From the NCBI GenBank assembly GCA_023425645.1, contig JAFACG010000001.1, positions 1 through 64,000 of the forward strand: DNA of 64,000 bases. The letters run 5' to 3'. Under the pieces are notes generated by a model. It made no database searches, was not told the DNA's origin, and saw only the letters and a list, made by a program, of their open reading frames with translations. Below, one piece after another: positions 53,946-62,274 of this stretch (position 1 is the first letter of the stretch; the number at the start of each line of letters is the position of its first letter). A program made the position numbers and the translations under genes. Source of the stretch: Pseudomonadota bacterium. Its GTDB lineage: Bacteria; Pseudomonadota; Gammaproteobacteria; Burkholderiales; Burkholderiaceae_B.

Positions 53946-54647
53946 ATGATCGAACGCAGACCTTTTGCCGAGCTGGGCGGTGCCAACCATGGTTGGCTGG
54001 ACGCCAAGCACCACTTTTCCTTCGCCAACTACTACGACCCCCAACGCATGGAATGGGGCGCGCTGCGCGTCTGGAATGACGACACCATCGCGGCCGGCAC
54101 GGGCTTTCCGCCCCATGGCCACGCCGACATGGAGATCATCACCTACGTGCGCGAAGGCGCCATCACCCACCAGGACAGCCTGGGCAACAAGGGCCGCACC
54201 GAGGCGGGCGATGTGCAGGTCATGAGCGCCGGCACCGGCATCCGCCATGCCGAATACAACCTGGAGCCCGTCACCACGCGCATCTTCCAGATCTGGATCC
54301 AGCCCGACCGCCGCGGCGAATCGCCTTCCTGGGGCTCCAAGCCCTTCCCCAAAGGCGACCGCGCCGGCCAGTTCGTCACCCTGGCCAGCGGCTTCGAGCA
54401 GGACGGCGACGCCCTGCCCATCCGCACCCAGGCCCGCGTGCTGGGCGCAACCCTGAAGCAGGGCCAGAGCGCCGAACTGGAACTGCCCGAAGGCCACCTG
54501 GCTTATCTGGTGCCCGCTAAGGGCCGGGTCAGCGTCAACGCCGTGGAGCTGGAGGCCCGCGACGGCGCCGCCATCCGCGACGAGCGCAAGCTGACCATCA
54601 CCGCGCTGGACGAAGCCGAACTGGTGCTGGTGCAGACGGCGCGTTAA
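53946..54647 (+). CDS. Pirin family protein (YhhW-like)
   Basis: This 233-residue bicupin protein has the N-terminal cupin motif FPPHGHADMEIITYV with metal ligands (His near 57, 59 and Glu/His around 101-103 in TGIRHAEYN). YhhW shows quercetinase activity; the in vivo substrate is not known. It ends at a strong terminator. Confidence 0.93.
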   Translation: MIERRPFAELGGANHGWLDAKHHFSFANYYDPQRMEWGALRVWNDDTIAAGTGFPPHGHADMEIITYVREGAITHQDSLGNKGRTEAGDVQVMSAGTGIRHAEYNLEPVTTRIFQIWIQPDRRGESPSWGSKPFPKGDRAGQFVTLASGFEQDGDALPIRTQARVLGATLKQGQSAELELPEGHLAYLVPAKGRVSVNAVELEARDGAAIRDERKLTITALDEAELVLVQTAR

Positions 54648-54667
54648 AGACCGGCAAGCTGGAAAAG

Positions 54668-54700
54668 AAAACGGCAGAGCGTGATGCTCTGCCGTTTTTT
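54668..54700 (+). terminator. Terminator after pirin
   Basis: The stem AAAACGGCAGAGC with GCTCTGCCGTTTT and a 5-base loop, followed by TT. Confidence 0.9.
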
Positions 54701-54779
54701 GTCGTCAAACATCAAACGCTCTTTGAAGCTGGACAGATTGTTCTCAGTTATCCACTGACACGGACAGGCTTTATCTAGA

Positions 54780-55649
54780 ATGAAAAGAAAAATGGCCCTG
54801 ACAAGTCAGGGCCATATCGTACCTAGCATCGTCACCGGCACAATGTCCGGGAGAGGAATCAATCTAGGGCAGCAGAAGCAGTATGGCGACGACAGACTTT
54901 TTTTGAAAGCCATAGACATGGAATGGACACTGCTGGAACGACATTTCTCAGTCCCAAGGCTAAGCCGCTACAAGGCTGCTCGCAAAGGCAATGTTCAATT
55001 GGCCGCTTTCGACTATCTTCAAAACATATTGCTGGCCGAATCCTTGCTGCCCATGCTCAACACGCTTGAAATCGCACTACGAAACGGCGTGCATGCCCAA
55101 TTGGCAAACAGCCATGGTCGAGCAGACTGGTGGGGACACTAGGCCGATGATGGGGGATACATCTGGCAACTCTCCGAAATCAGAAAGGCGCGCGCCAAAG
55201 TCATCCACCGGCAGGAGACGCCAACTCCTGACAAAATTCTTGCAGAACTGCCCCTGGGATTCTGGTGTTCTCTTTTCAATGCTCGGCATCAGCATCATCT
55301 CTGGAAGGATCTACGTCTGGTATTCCCACACTGCCCCAAACCTTTGTGTCAACGCCGCACTATTTCCAATGCCTTGGGTCAGGTGCGCCTGCTGCGGAAT
55401 CGCGTATTCCATCATGAACCTTTACTATGGATGCAGCCAGAGTTGATCAAGCAACATGCCATCGGGATAAAGCTCATCGATTGGCTTGACCCGGCTCTGC
55501 GCTCGTGGCTGGCTGGACATGATCGTCTGCCATCCCTCCGGGCTGCCAGGACTGCACAGGAGCTCATTCAGTCATCAGCTCCCTCCAGCGGATGCCCGGC
55601 CTGGACCCAGGCGTCTATGCCGCCAGACAGAGGGCGCACGCGGGTGTAG
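54780..55649 (+). pseudogene. Abi (AbiD/F-type) family gene split by one amber codon
   Basis: One reading frame runs from ATG 54780 to 55649, broken only by TAG at 55140-55142. Before the stop: DMEWTLLERHFSVPRLSRYK and EIALRNGVHAQLA, HGRADWW. After it, in the same frame: GGYIWQLSEIRKARAKVI, then ILAELPLGFWCSLF, LWKDLRLVFP and LLRNRVFHHEP. These are in the order of the Abi_2 family (abortive infection, with the RNxxxHxEP HEPN-like motif). GC is clearly lower than in the neighbours, suggesting transfer. It is probably inactive unless the TAG is suppressed or is a sequencing error. The last 82 bases overlap the DedA gene. Confidence 0.8.
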
Positions 55650-56503
55650 CCCAGGGATTTGAGGCGTTGGGCCACGCGCGCCGCCGACGCGTCGTTGGGA
55701 CAGGAACAGTAGACCACGACTTCGTGACCGTGTTCGGCCGCCACGCATCCCGGACCCTGCAGGTCCTTTTCATCCAGCGCGACCGCGCCGGGAATGCGCC
55801 CCTCGGCGCGATAGAACTCGTTGCGCACGTCCAGAATCAGCGGCTGGGCGCCGGCCTGGATCAGCTCATACAGTTCATCCACGCTGATGCGCGCCAGTTT
55901 CAGGGTCTTCAGGAACACATGGCGCTGCCAGGCCTTGCGCGCCACGAACAGGGCCAAGGCCACGCCCAGGATCAACAAGCCCCAACGGCCCAGGGCCTCC
56001 AGGGTCTCCAGCAGCTCGCCGATGGCCGAGCTGAACAGGCTGCCCAGCAGCAAGGCCGACCCCACCCAGATGGCCGCGCCCAGCATGTCGAACCACACGA
56101 AGCGGCGCATGCTGGTGCCCAGGGCGCCCGCCATGGCGCTGGCGACCGAGGCGAAACCCGGGATGAACTTGGCGACCAGCAGGGAGCGCGCGCCCCAGCG
56201 CAGGTAAACGGCTTCGGTCTGGCGCACGCAGGAATCCGGAGACAAGGAAATACGGCACATGGTCGCCATGACGCGCCGCCCATAGCGGCGCCCCGCATAG
56301 AACCAGAGGATGTCGGCGATCAGGGCGCCCAGCACGGCCAGGGCCAGCAGGCCGGGCAGGGAAAACCGCCCGCCCTGGGCCAGCGCACTGGTCACGACCA
56401 GGGTCGGGTAAGCGGGGATGGGCGCCCCCAGCTGTTCGATCAGCACATTGAGAAACACCAGCCCCAAACCATGCTGTTCGATCACATTGACGAGCCACTG
56501 CAT
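55568..56503 (-). CDS. DedA-rhodanese fusion membrane protein
   Basis: This 311-residue protein has an N-terminal DedA (SNARE-associated/VTT) domain with about five membrane segments (residues 1-205; GAPIPAYPTLVV, KFIPGFASVASAMAGA) fused to a C-terminal cytoplasmic rhodanese domain (about 215-305). The rhodanese loop reads VVYCSCPNDASAAR with a cysteine in the catalytic position. DedA proteins move lipids such as undecaprenyl phosphate or phosphatidylethanolamine; the reason for the fusion is not known. Confidence 0.9.
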   Translation of the reverse strand: MQWLVNVIEQHGLGLVFLNVLIEQLGAPIPAYPTLVVTSALAQGGRFSLPGLLALAVLGALIADILWFYAGRRYGRRVMATMCRISLSPDSCVRQTEAVYLRWGARSLLVAKFIPGFASVASAMAGALGTSMRRFVWFDMLGAAIWVGSALLLGSLFSSAIGELLETLEALGRWGLLILGVALALFVARKAWQRHVFLKTLKLARISVDELYELIQAGAQPLILDVRNEFYRAEGRIPGAVALDEKDLQGPGCVAAEHGHEVVVYCSCPNDASAARVAQRLKSLGYTRVRPLSGGIDAWVQAGHPLEGADD

Positions 56504-56650
56504 TGTTCGGATACCTGTCCAGCATCAGTTGAAGAGAATCAAGCCAGCATTGTCCCCCGCGCCCGACCTACGGCCTAGTTTCGGGTCCACACCTGTGGAC
56601 GCTGCGCTACAGCGTCCCGGGGGAAAGATCCGCAACGGCTTCATTTTTCA

Positions 56651-56664
56651 ATACGACACCGTAT
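56651..56664. promoter_or_regulatory. ATACG-N4-CGTAT operator upstream of tetR
   Basis: A perfect 5-bp inverted repeat with a 4-base centre overlaps an AT-rich -10-like stretch (CATATAAA at about 56665). This suits autorepression by the TetR protein encoded at 56737. Confidence 0.45.
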
Positions 56665-56736
56665 CATATAAAAATAATGTGGTTCAGGGCCATCGCCCAG
56701 ACAGAAAAGGCCTCTTACTGCTCCCACGCGTCCCTC

Positions 56737-57393
56737 ATGTCCGACACAGCCACGTCCTCCAGCAACGCTCCCGCGCGCCGCAAGGGCCGCCTGACCCATC
56801 GCGGCGCAGCCCGCCGGCAGCAGATCCTGGACGAAGCCTGCGTGCGCTTCCTACAGGACGGCTATGCAGGCGTGAGCGTGGACGAAATCGTCAAGCAGGT
56901 CGGCGGCTCCAAGACCAATGTCTACCGGCAGTTCGGCGGCAAGCAAGGGCTGTTCCTGGCCGTGGTGCAGACCCTGTCCGCGCAATTCCTGCGCGACCTG
57001 GACCAGATCGATCTGCGCGACCAGCCGCCCGAACAGGGCCTGAAGATACTGGCTCACGCCCTGCTCAGCATTCTGCTGCAGGAACAGCACTTGGCTTTCC
57101 AGCGCCTGATCGTCGCCGAGGCGGCGCGCTTCCCTGAAATGGGGCGGACGTGGCTGGAAAGCGGCCCGCAGCAGTCCCGCCGCATCATCGCCCGCTACCT
57201 GCAAAGCCAGCAGACGCAAGGCCGGATACGGCCCATCGATCCCTTGCGCGCCGCATTGTTCTTCCATGACATGATCACCTTCAACCCGGTCCACCTGGCC
57301 ATGCTGGGCATGGGCTACGGCCCCAGCGAACTGAACCGCTTCATCGAGGACGCCGTGAGCGCCTTTCTGCAAGGCCACCAGACGCGCCCCTGA
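56737..57393 (+). CDS. TetR-family regulator
   Basis: This 218-residue protein has its HTH at about residues 20-70 (RRQQILDEACVRFLQDGYAG, IVKQVGGSKTNVYRQFGGKQGL) and a C-terminal AefR-type ligand domain (FPEMGRTWLESGPQQ). ATG 56737 gives a normal N terminus; the frame extends to 56677 through promoter-like DNA. No obvious target gene is next to it, apart from the divergent DedA gene. Confidence 0.9.
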   Translation: MSDTATSSSNAPARRKGRLTHRGAARRQQILDEACVRFLQDGYAGVSVDEIVKQVGGSKTNVYRQFGGKQGLFLAVVQTLSAQFLRDLDQIDLRDQPPEQGLKILAHALLSILLQEQHLAFQRLIVAEAARFPEMGRTWLESGPQQSRRIIARYLQSQQTQGRIRPIDPLRAALFFHDMITFNPVHLAMLGMGYGPSELNRFIEDAVSAFLQGHQTRP

Positions 57394-57414
57394 ACGCCGC
57401 CCGCCAAAAAACTG

Positions 57415-58008
57415 GGTTTTCGAGGAATTCCGGGGATTCCTCCGTGTTTGACGAGCCGTTTGGGCCAAGCGGATAGAAGCTCGGGTTCTCGCGAGGCAGG
57501 CCGCCTAACGCGTCAACCTCACATCCCGCTGAGCTTTCTGTTTGGTGAATGATGCCTATGGCCGGGTCGATGCCATCGGTATTTTGAGCCGTTCAAGGCG
57601 CGGGAAGATCGGACGGGGCGGGTGAAGAACTCCGGGCTGTCGCCCGGAGATTCGTCGCCACGATTCAGGGGCGCCTGCGGCGCCATAGATAGATAGCCCC
57701 GCTTAACCCCGCCCTATCTGGCGGGGTTGCCCTTGGGCTCGTGGTCGGATGGCTTGCCGCAGGCGGGGTGCGGGGACGGGAGTTAAGCGTCGTTCTGTTC
57801 GACGGCGGCGCTTGTTGCTCGCCCGGGGGGCGAGCAACCCGTCGGAGTTAACGACGCGCCCGGCCAGGCACCCCGACCAGGGTACCGGCGCGGCGCGCCG
57901 GCAAGCCGTCAGCTCCGTCCGATCTTCCTGCGCCTTGAACGGCGTCTTCAAAGAACCAGTTCGGCATCGACTTGGCAATTCAGTCCCCGGAATTCTTCGA
58001 AGAATCAA
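57415..58008. repeat. Family A dispersed repeat, copy 2 with both terminal inverted repeats
   Basis: Begins with TTCGAGGAATTCCGGGG and ends with CCCCGGAATTCTTCGAAGAA, inverted copies of each other with one mismatch over the shared part. Inside are three strong hairpins: CTCCGGGC/GCCCGGAG (57630-57649), AACCCCGCC/GGCGGGGTT (57705-57728) and GTTGCTCGCCC/GGGCGAGCAAC (57814-57838). It has no transposase and no convincing frame, so it looks like a MITE-like or REP-like element of about 590 bp. The block 57508-57745 is missing from copy 1. It fills most of the 57394-58102 gap. Confidence 0.8.
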
Positions 58009-58102
58009 AAACTGGCCCTGATCCATCGGCTGCGCCAGACACTCTTGTTACAATTGGTTCACCCCAACGACAGCGGCCGGCTCTCCGGCCCTTGGCCAAA
58101 CA

Positions 58103-59251
58103 GTGAATCCAACCGCCGATCAGTACTTCGTCTTGATCGTCCCCGCCTGCTCGGCGCTGCTGGGCGTGGCCATGATCTACTGCTGGAGCCTCCTGCGCGA
58201 ACACCGCTACCTGCTCTGGATCGCCGCCGGCTACCTGATCACGACCATCCCCTTGAGCGTGCACAGCCTGATGAACAACCAGCAATTGGCGAACTGGTCC
58301 GTATTGATGTCGGCGCTGTACCTGGGCGGGGTCTGGAGCATGGCGCATGGCGTGGCGCTGCGCTTTGAAGGCCGAATGAACGCATGGGCCGCGGCTCTGG
58401 TCATCGCAGCGACGCTGGGACTGCTGTTCTATTTCTCGCATATCGACGATCAGCTCTGGATGCGCATGGACTGCCTGAACGTCGGGCTCGCCCTGCTGGT
58501 CGCCCTGCCGGCCCGCGCCGTGCTGTTCGGGCACCGGCCGCGCATACCCCTGGCCAGGATGCTGCGCGTGTCCTACGTGATCGTGCTGGCCTACGCCGTG
58601 ATCCGCATCTTCGTGCTGGCCGCCCTTATGCCCCAGGATCCGCAGGTCGAGGTGACCCGTTCGGGCTTCTGGCTGCTGATGCTTGCCGCGAACATGATCA
58701 TCAGCATCTGGCTGGCCCTGGTGATCCTGGCGAGCACCGCCCTGTCCATCGTGCAGGTCCTGGACCAGGAACGCAGCCGCGATCCGCTGACCCGCCTGCT
58801 CAACCGCCGCGCTTTCTTCGAGCAGGCCCGCAAGCGCATGCAAGAAGAAGGCGCACAAGGCTGGGCCGTGCTGATCTGCGACATCGATCATTTCAAGACC
58901 ATCAACGACACCTTGGGCCACGCCGCCGGCGATCAGGCGCTGCAGGAAGTCAGCGCCCTGCTGGCGCGCCAGGCCCGGCAGGAAGACCTGGTCGCCCGCT
59001 TCGGCGGGGAAGAGTTCGTGCTGCTGATGCGCTGCCCCGACCTGCTGACGGCACGCCAGGCCGCCGAACGGCTGCGCACCTGCCTGATGGACCTGCGCAT
59101 CGCCGGCCTGCCCGACGCCCTGACCGCCAGTTTCGGCCTGACTCTGCTGACGGCGGACGGCGACCTGGACGCCGCCATCCACCAGGCCGACGCCCTGCTT
59201 TATCAGGCCAAGCACGCCGGCCGCAATCAGGTTGCCTGGGCTCAGGCCTGA
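58103..59251 (+). CDS. Membrane-bound diguanylate cyclase (GGDEF)
   Basis: This 382-residue protein has about six or seven membrane segments (residues 8-225) and a C-terminal GGDEF domain. The active site is RFGGEEF with metal Asp in ICDIDHFKTIND. RQED lies five residues before GGEEF and matches the inhibitory I-site (RxxD), so the enzyme should be product-inhibited. It makes cyclic di-GMP. The start is a GTG that follows family A directly, so its promoter may lie within the repeat's right end. Confidence 0.9.
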   Translation: MNPTADQYFVLIVPACSALLGVAMIYCWSLLREHRYLLWIAAGYLITTIPLSVHSLMNNQQLANWSVLMSALYLGGVWSMAHGVALRFEGRMNAWAAALVIAATLGLLFYFSHIDDQLWMRMDCLNVGLALLVALPARAVLFGHRPRIPLARMLRVSYVIVLAYAVIRIFVLAALMPQDPQVEVTRSGFWLLMLAANMIISIWLALVILASTALSIVQVLDQERSRDPLTRLLNRRAFFEQARKRMQEEGAQGWAVLICDIDHFKTINDTLGHAAGDQALQEVSALLARQARQEDLVARFGGEEFVLLMRCPDLLTARQAAERLRTCLMDLRIAGLPDALTASFGLTLLTADGDLDAAIHQADALLYQAKHAGRNQVAWAQA

Positions 59252-59377
59252 GCCCGTCATCCCCATTCCTGTGGATGCCCGCCAGGGTATTTTTCCTATA
59301 TCGTCAGATTCGCAGGCGGGCGCATCAGCCGGCCCCGAAACAACATGAGGCTGCGTATGCGGCCAACAGGAGACTCC

Positions 59378-59590
59378 ATGACATTGACGCAGATGACCGC
59401 TACCGAACTGCTGGACGGCCTGGAGCAAGGCCGGGCGCTACCGCTGGACGGCATACCGCTGGCGCTCAAGGACAATATCAATACCTGCGACATGCCCACC
59501 ACATCCAGCATCGGGGCGGACGAACGCCTGCTGGCGCTGTGCCGCACACTGGATCCCTTGCTGCCGCCCACCCCTGCGCCCGTCTGCTGA
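59378..59590 (+). pseudogene. Amidase remnant with large internal deletion
   Basis: A 70-codon frame with a good AGGAG site. It keeps the amidase-signature N-terminal block LDGIPLALKDNINTCDMPTT (catalytic Lys in KDN), then jumps to a C-terminal block LLALCRTLDPLLPPTPAPV; the Gly/Ser-rich catalytic core of several hundred residues is gone. It cannot be an active amidase. In this family the full length is about 450-500 residues. Confidence 0.75.
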
Positions 59591-59596
59591 AGGGAA

Positions 59597-59710
59597 TCAG
59601 GCATTCAGGCGCTGGCGCGCCAGCCGGGACGCCCGCCCGGCCCGATTGGCGCAGCCGCATTTGACCAGCAGGCGTCCCCGATGCGTACGCACGGTGGCGA
59701 AACCGATACC
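59597..59710 (-). pseudogene. Fragment of a LuxR-type HTH
   Basis: About 37 codons read FATVRTHRGRLLVKCGCANR and then ARQRLNA and a stop. This fits the second half of a LuxR/FixJ DNA-binding domain (VRTH...KxG..NR.E). Upstream of it the frame is not LuxR-like. Most of the gene is missing. Confidence 0.45.
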
Positions 59711-59725
59711 AGGCATGGAGCCAGT

Positions 59726-60268
59726 ATGACTTTGATCCAACTCGATCGTGTGGCCCGCGCCGACGCCCCCGAGCTGATCGCCGCAAATCGTGCGAACCAG
59801 GAATACCATTTGCCGTGGGTCACATCCTTTACGGACCAAGCGGGTTTTGACAACTGGTTTGCACGGTGCCTGACCGGGCCGAATGTAGGCCTTGTGGCTC
59901 GAGAGCGGGTTTCCAGGCAGATCGTCGGCATCATCAATATCAACGAAATCGTGGCAGGCTCTTTCCAGAGCGCCTACCTAGGCTACTACGGAATGTCGAA
60001 CTTTAGCCGAAAGGGGCTCATGACCGAAGCATTGCAAGCTGCCGTCGACCATGCCTTTGATGACCTTGGATTGCATCGCCTTGAAGCAAACATACAACCC
60101 GAAAACCAAGCATCGATAGCCCTGGTGCGCCGCCTGGGATTTCAGGAAGAAGGCTATTCGCCGCGCTATCTACGCATCAACGGCGAATGGCGAGACCATG
60201 AGCGCTGGGCCCTGCTCGCCGATATGGCAGAGTGGCGCAGAACAAAGCCCATCATGGGTAATACGTAG
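59726..60268 (+). CDS. GNAT acetyltransferase, RimJ/RimL-like
   Basis: This 180-residue protein has the RimJ/RimL-type pattern: YLGYYGMSNFSRKGLMTEA (acetyl-CoA-binding loop around NFSRKGLMTEAL), HRLEANIQPENQASIALV and GFQEEGYSPRYL. It should acetylate a protein N terminus or small amine; the substrate is unknown. ATG 59726 is preferred to 59681. Lower GC than the core genes suggests transfer. Confidence 0.88.
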   Translation: MTLIQLDRVARADAPELIAANRANQEYHLPWVTSFTDQAGFDNWFARCLTGPNVGLVARERVSRQIVGIININEIVAGSFQSAYLGYYGMSNFSRKGLMTEALQAAVDHAFDDLGLHRLEANIQPENQASIALVRRLGFQEEGYSPRYLRINGEWRDHERWALLADMAEWRRTKPIMGNT

Positions 60269-60480
60269 GAAGCTGCAACCGTAAGCGGGCCACGAACGAG
60301 TAAGGTTTTCTGATCGCAGTGCCATGGCTGAATCCTGCTGATTCCATGGCAGCGAGGGCCTCTTCTGTTTCCTCGGCCAGTTCTTTGGACTTTCCGTACT
60401 TTCCGCCGTTCAGCTTTGAACTTTCTGAACCGCTCTATAGGGTGAGCCCCAGAAAACTCCGAGTCTAGGCGACCGCTCCT
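60269..60480. other. Non-coding DNA between GNAT gene and IS element
   Basis: About 210 bases with no gene seen. A short inverted repeat, CCATGG ... CCATGG (60322 and 60347), is present. The right part (CCGCTCCTGG at 60473-60482) recurs at 62260-62269 on the other side of the IS element. Confidence 0.4.
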
Positions 60481-62168
60481 GGCCGAGGCTGTGTGAAAAC
60501 CCTTCGTTGCTCGCCTGATCCCAATTAAAATGGGCCAACCCGTTTAAGCGAGGTGGCCGATGAAGCGATTTATCGAAGGCGAGGACCGAAGTCAGTTTAC
60601 ATTGCTGCCCGAGTGCTTGGATGATTTCATTGGTGAGGACAACCCGGTGCGCGTTGTCGATATCTTCGTCGATGAGATTGATCTACAGTCGCTCGGCTTC
60701 AGTGGTGTCGATCCTGCGGCGACGGGGCGCCCCGCCTATCATCCCGCCGTTCTGCTAAAGCTCTACATCTACGGGTACCTCAACCGTATCCAGTCCAGTC
60801 GTCGGCTTGAGCGAGAAGCACAACGCAATGTCGAGCTGATGTGGCTCACGGGCCGATTGGCGCCAGACTTCAAAACCATTGCTGACTTCCGTCGCAATAA
60901 CGGCCCTGGAATTCGCAATGTCTGCAAGCGCTTCGTCGCCATGTGTCGCCAGTTAAAGATCTTCTCGCAAGCCATCGTTGCCATCGACGGTAGCAAGTTC
61001 AAGGCGGTCAACAGCCGCGACCGCAACGTTACGCCAAGTAAGATCGACAGGCGGCAGGAACAAATCGAGCAAAGTATCCAGCGCTATCTTGATACTCTGG
61101 AGACCGCTGACCGGACTCAGCCTGTGGAGGCCGAGGCCAAGACCGATCGGCTGCAAGAGAAGATTGGGAAGCTGCGCGAGCGAGTACGGCAACTGAACGG
61201 GATGAAGGAGCATTTAAAAACCGTTCCCGATGGGCAAATATCGCTGACGGATCCCGACGCACGCTCAATGATCTCCCAGGCCAAGGGATCCGGCCTGGTA
61301 GGCTACAACGTACAGATGGCCGTCGAAGCAGAGCATCATCTGATCGTTGCTCATGAGGTCACGAATATAGGGAATGATCGGGCTCAACTGAGCAAGATGG
61401 CTCGTGTGGCCGGCGAAGCCATTGGACACCAGAGTCTGCAAGCGTTCGCCGACCGTGGCTACTTCAACGGCCCGGAGATTAAGGCTTGCGAGGATGCGGG
61501 CATTGCCGTGTTCGTACCTAAACCGATGACGTCCAATGCCAAGGCCGACGGCCGCTTTAGCAAGGCGGACTTCATTTACATCGCGCAGGACGATGAGTAT
61601 CAGTGCCCTGCCGGAGAGCGGGCGATCCACAGGTTCACTACGGTGGAGAAAGGCCTGGGCCTGCGCATCTACTGGCCAAGTGCTTGTCCTCAATGCCCCA
61701 TCAAACAACAGTGCACGACCAGCAGCTATCGACGTATCCGCCGCTGGGAACATGAAGAGGTGCTGGAGCAAGTTCAGCAGCGCCTAGATCGCAAGCCAGA
61801 TGCCATGACGCTTCGACGGCGCACGGTCGAGCATGTGTTCGGGACGCTCAAGCACTGGATGGGTTCGACGCACTTCCTGACGCGCACGCTCGAACATGTG
61901 AGTACCGAGATGAGCTTGCATGTGCTCGCCTACAACCTGAAGCAATTGATTAGCATGCTGGGCATCGCTGGAACGATGAAAGCTATCAAGTCGGCAAGGG
62001 CTTGAGCCCTTTTATGCGCTGTTGAAGCTCGCGAAATAAGCCAAAGCCTCGCTTACAAGGCTACTCAACACATAAGTAAGTTGGATCGCGGCATATGATA
62101 AACGGCGTGCTCACTGCCGAACGCTGCACATGCTGAGACTGCCAATACGTTTCCACACAGCCTCGGCC
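60481..62168 (+). mobile_element. Complete IS1182-family insertion sequence
   Basis: Terminal inverted repeats GGCCGAGGCTGTGTGAAAAC (60481-60500) and the complement of GTTTCCACACAGCCTCGGCC (62149-62168) match at 19 of 20 bases, enclosing one transposase gene. The outer GGCC on both sides may instead be a 4-bp target duplication, in which case the element runs 60485-62164 with ends GAGGCTGTGTG. About 1.69 kb, apparently intact. The insertion sits between a decayed region and the autotransporter. Confidence 0.88.
60560..62005 (+). CDS. IS1182-family DDE transposase
   Basis: This 481-residue transposase has an N-terminal part typical of the family (RPAYHPAVLLKLYIYGY), a coiled region near 170-220 and a DDE catalytic core: Asp in VAIDGSKFKAVNS (about residue 142), Asp in FADRGYFNGPEI (about 297) and Glu in VEHVFGTLKHWMG (about 427). 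A zinc-like CPQCPIKQQC lies near 380. There is no frameshift or stop, so it is probably active. Confidence 0.95.
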   Translation: MKRFIEGEDRSQFTLLPECLDDFIGEDNPVRVVDIFVDEIDLQSLGFSGVDPAATGRPAYHPAVLLKLYIYGYLNRIQSSRRLEREAQRNVELMWLTGRLAPDFKTIADFRRNNGPGIRNVCKRFVAMCRQLKIFSQAIVAIDGSKFKAVNSRDRNVTPSKIDRRQEQIEQSIQRYLDTLETADRTQPVEAEAKTDRLQEKIGKLRERVRQLNGMKEHLKTVPDGQISLTDPDARSMISQAKGSGLVGYNVQMAVEAEHHLIVAHEVTNIGNDRAQLSKMARVAGEAIGHQSLQAFADRGYFNGPEIKACEDAGIAVFVPKPMTSNAKADGRFSKADFIYIAQDDEYQCPAGERAIHRFTTVEKGLGLRIYWPSACPQCPIKQQCTTSSYRRIRRWEHEEVLEQVQQRLDRKPDAMTLRRRTVEHVFGTLKHWMGSTHFLTRTLEHVSTEMSLHVLAYNLKQLISMLGIAGTMKAIKSARA

Positions 62169-62274
62169 TAAAGCGGACATTAGGATGGAAGCGGACGAAA
62201 GCGGGCGGCCGTTAGCGGTCTACGGCCGAACCGCGGACTGGAGGCCGGCGTGTGCCGGCCGCTCCTGGAACGCG

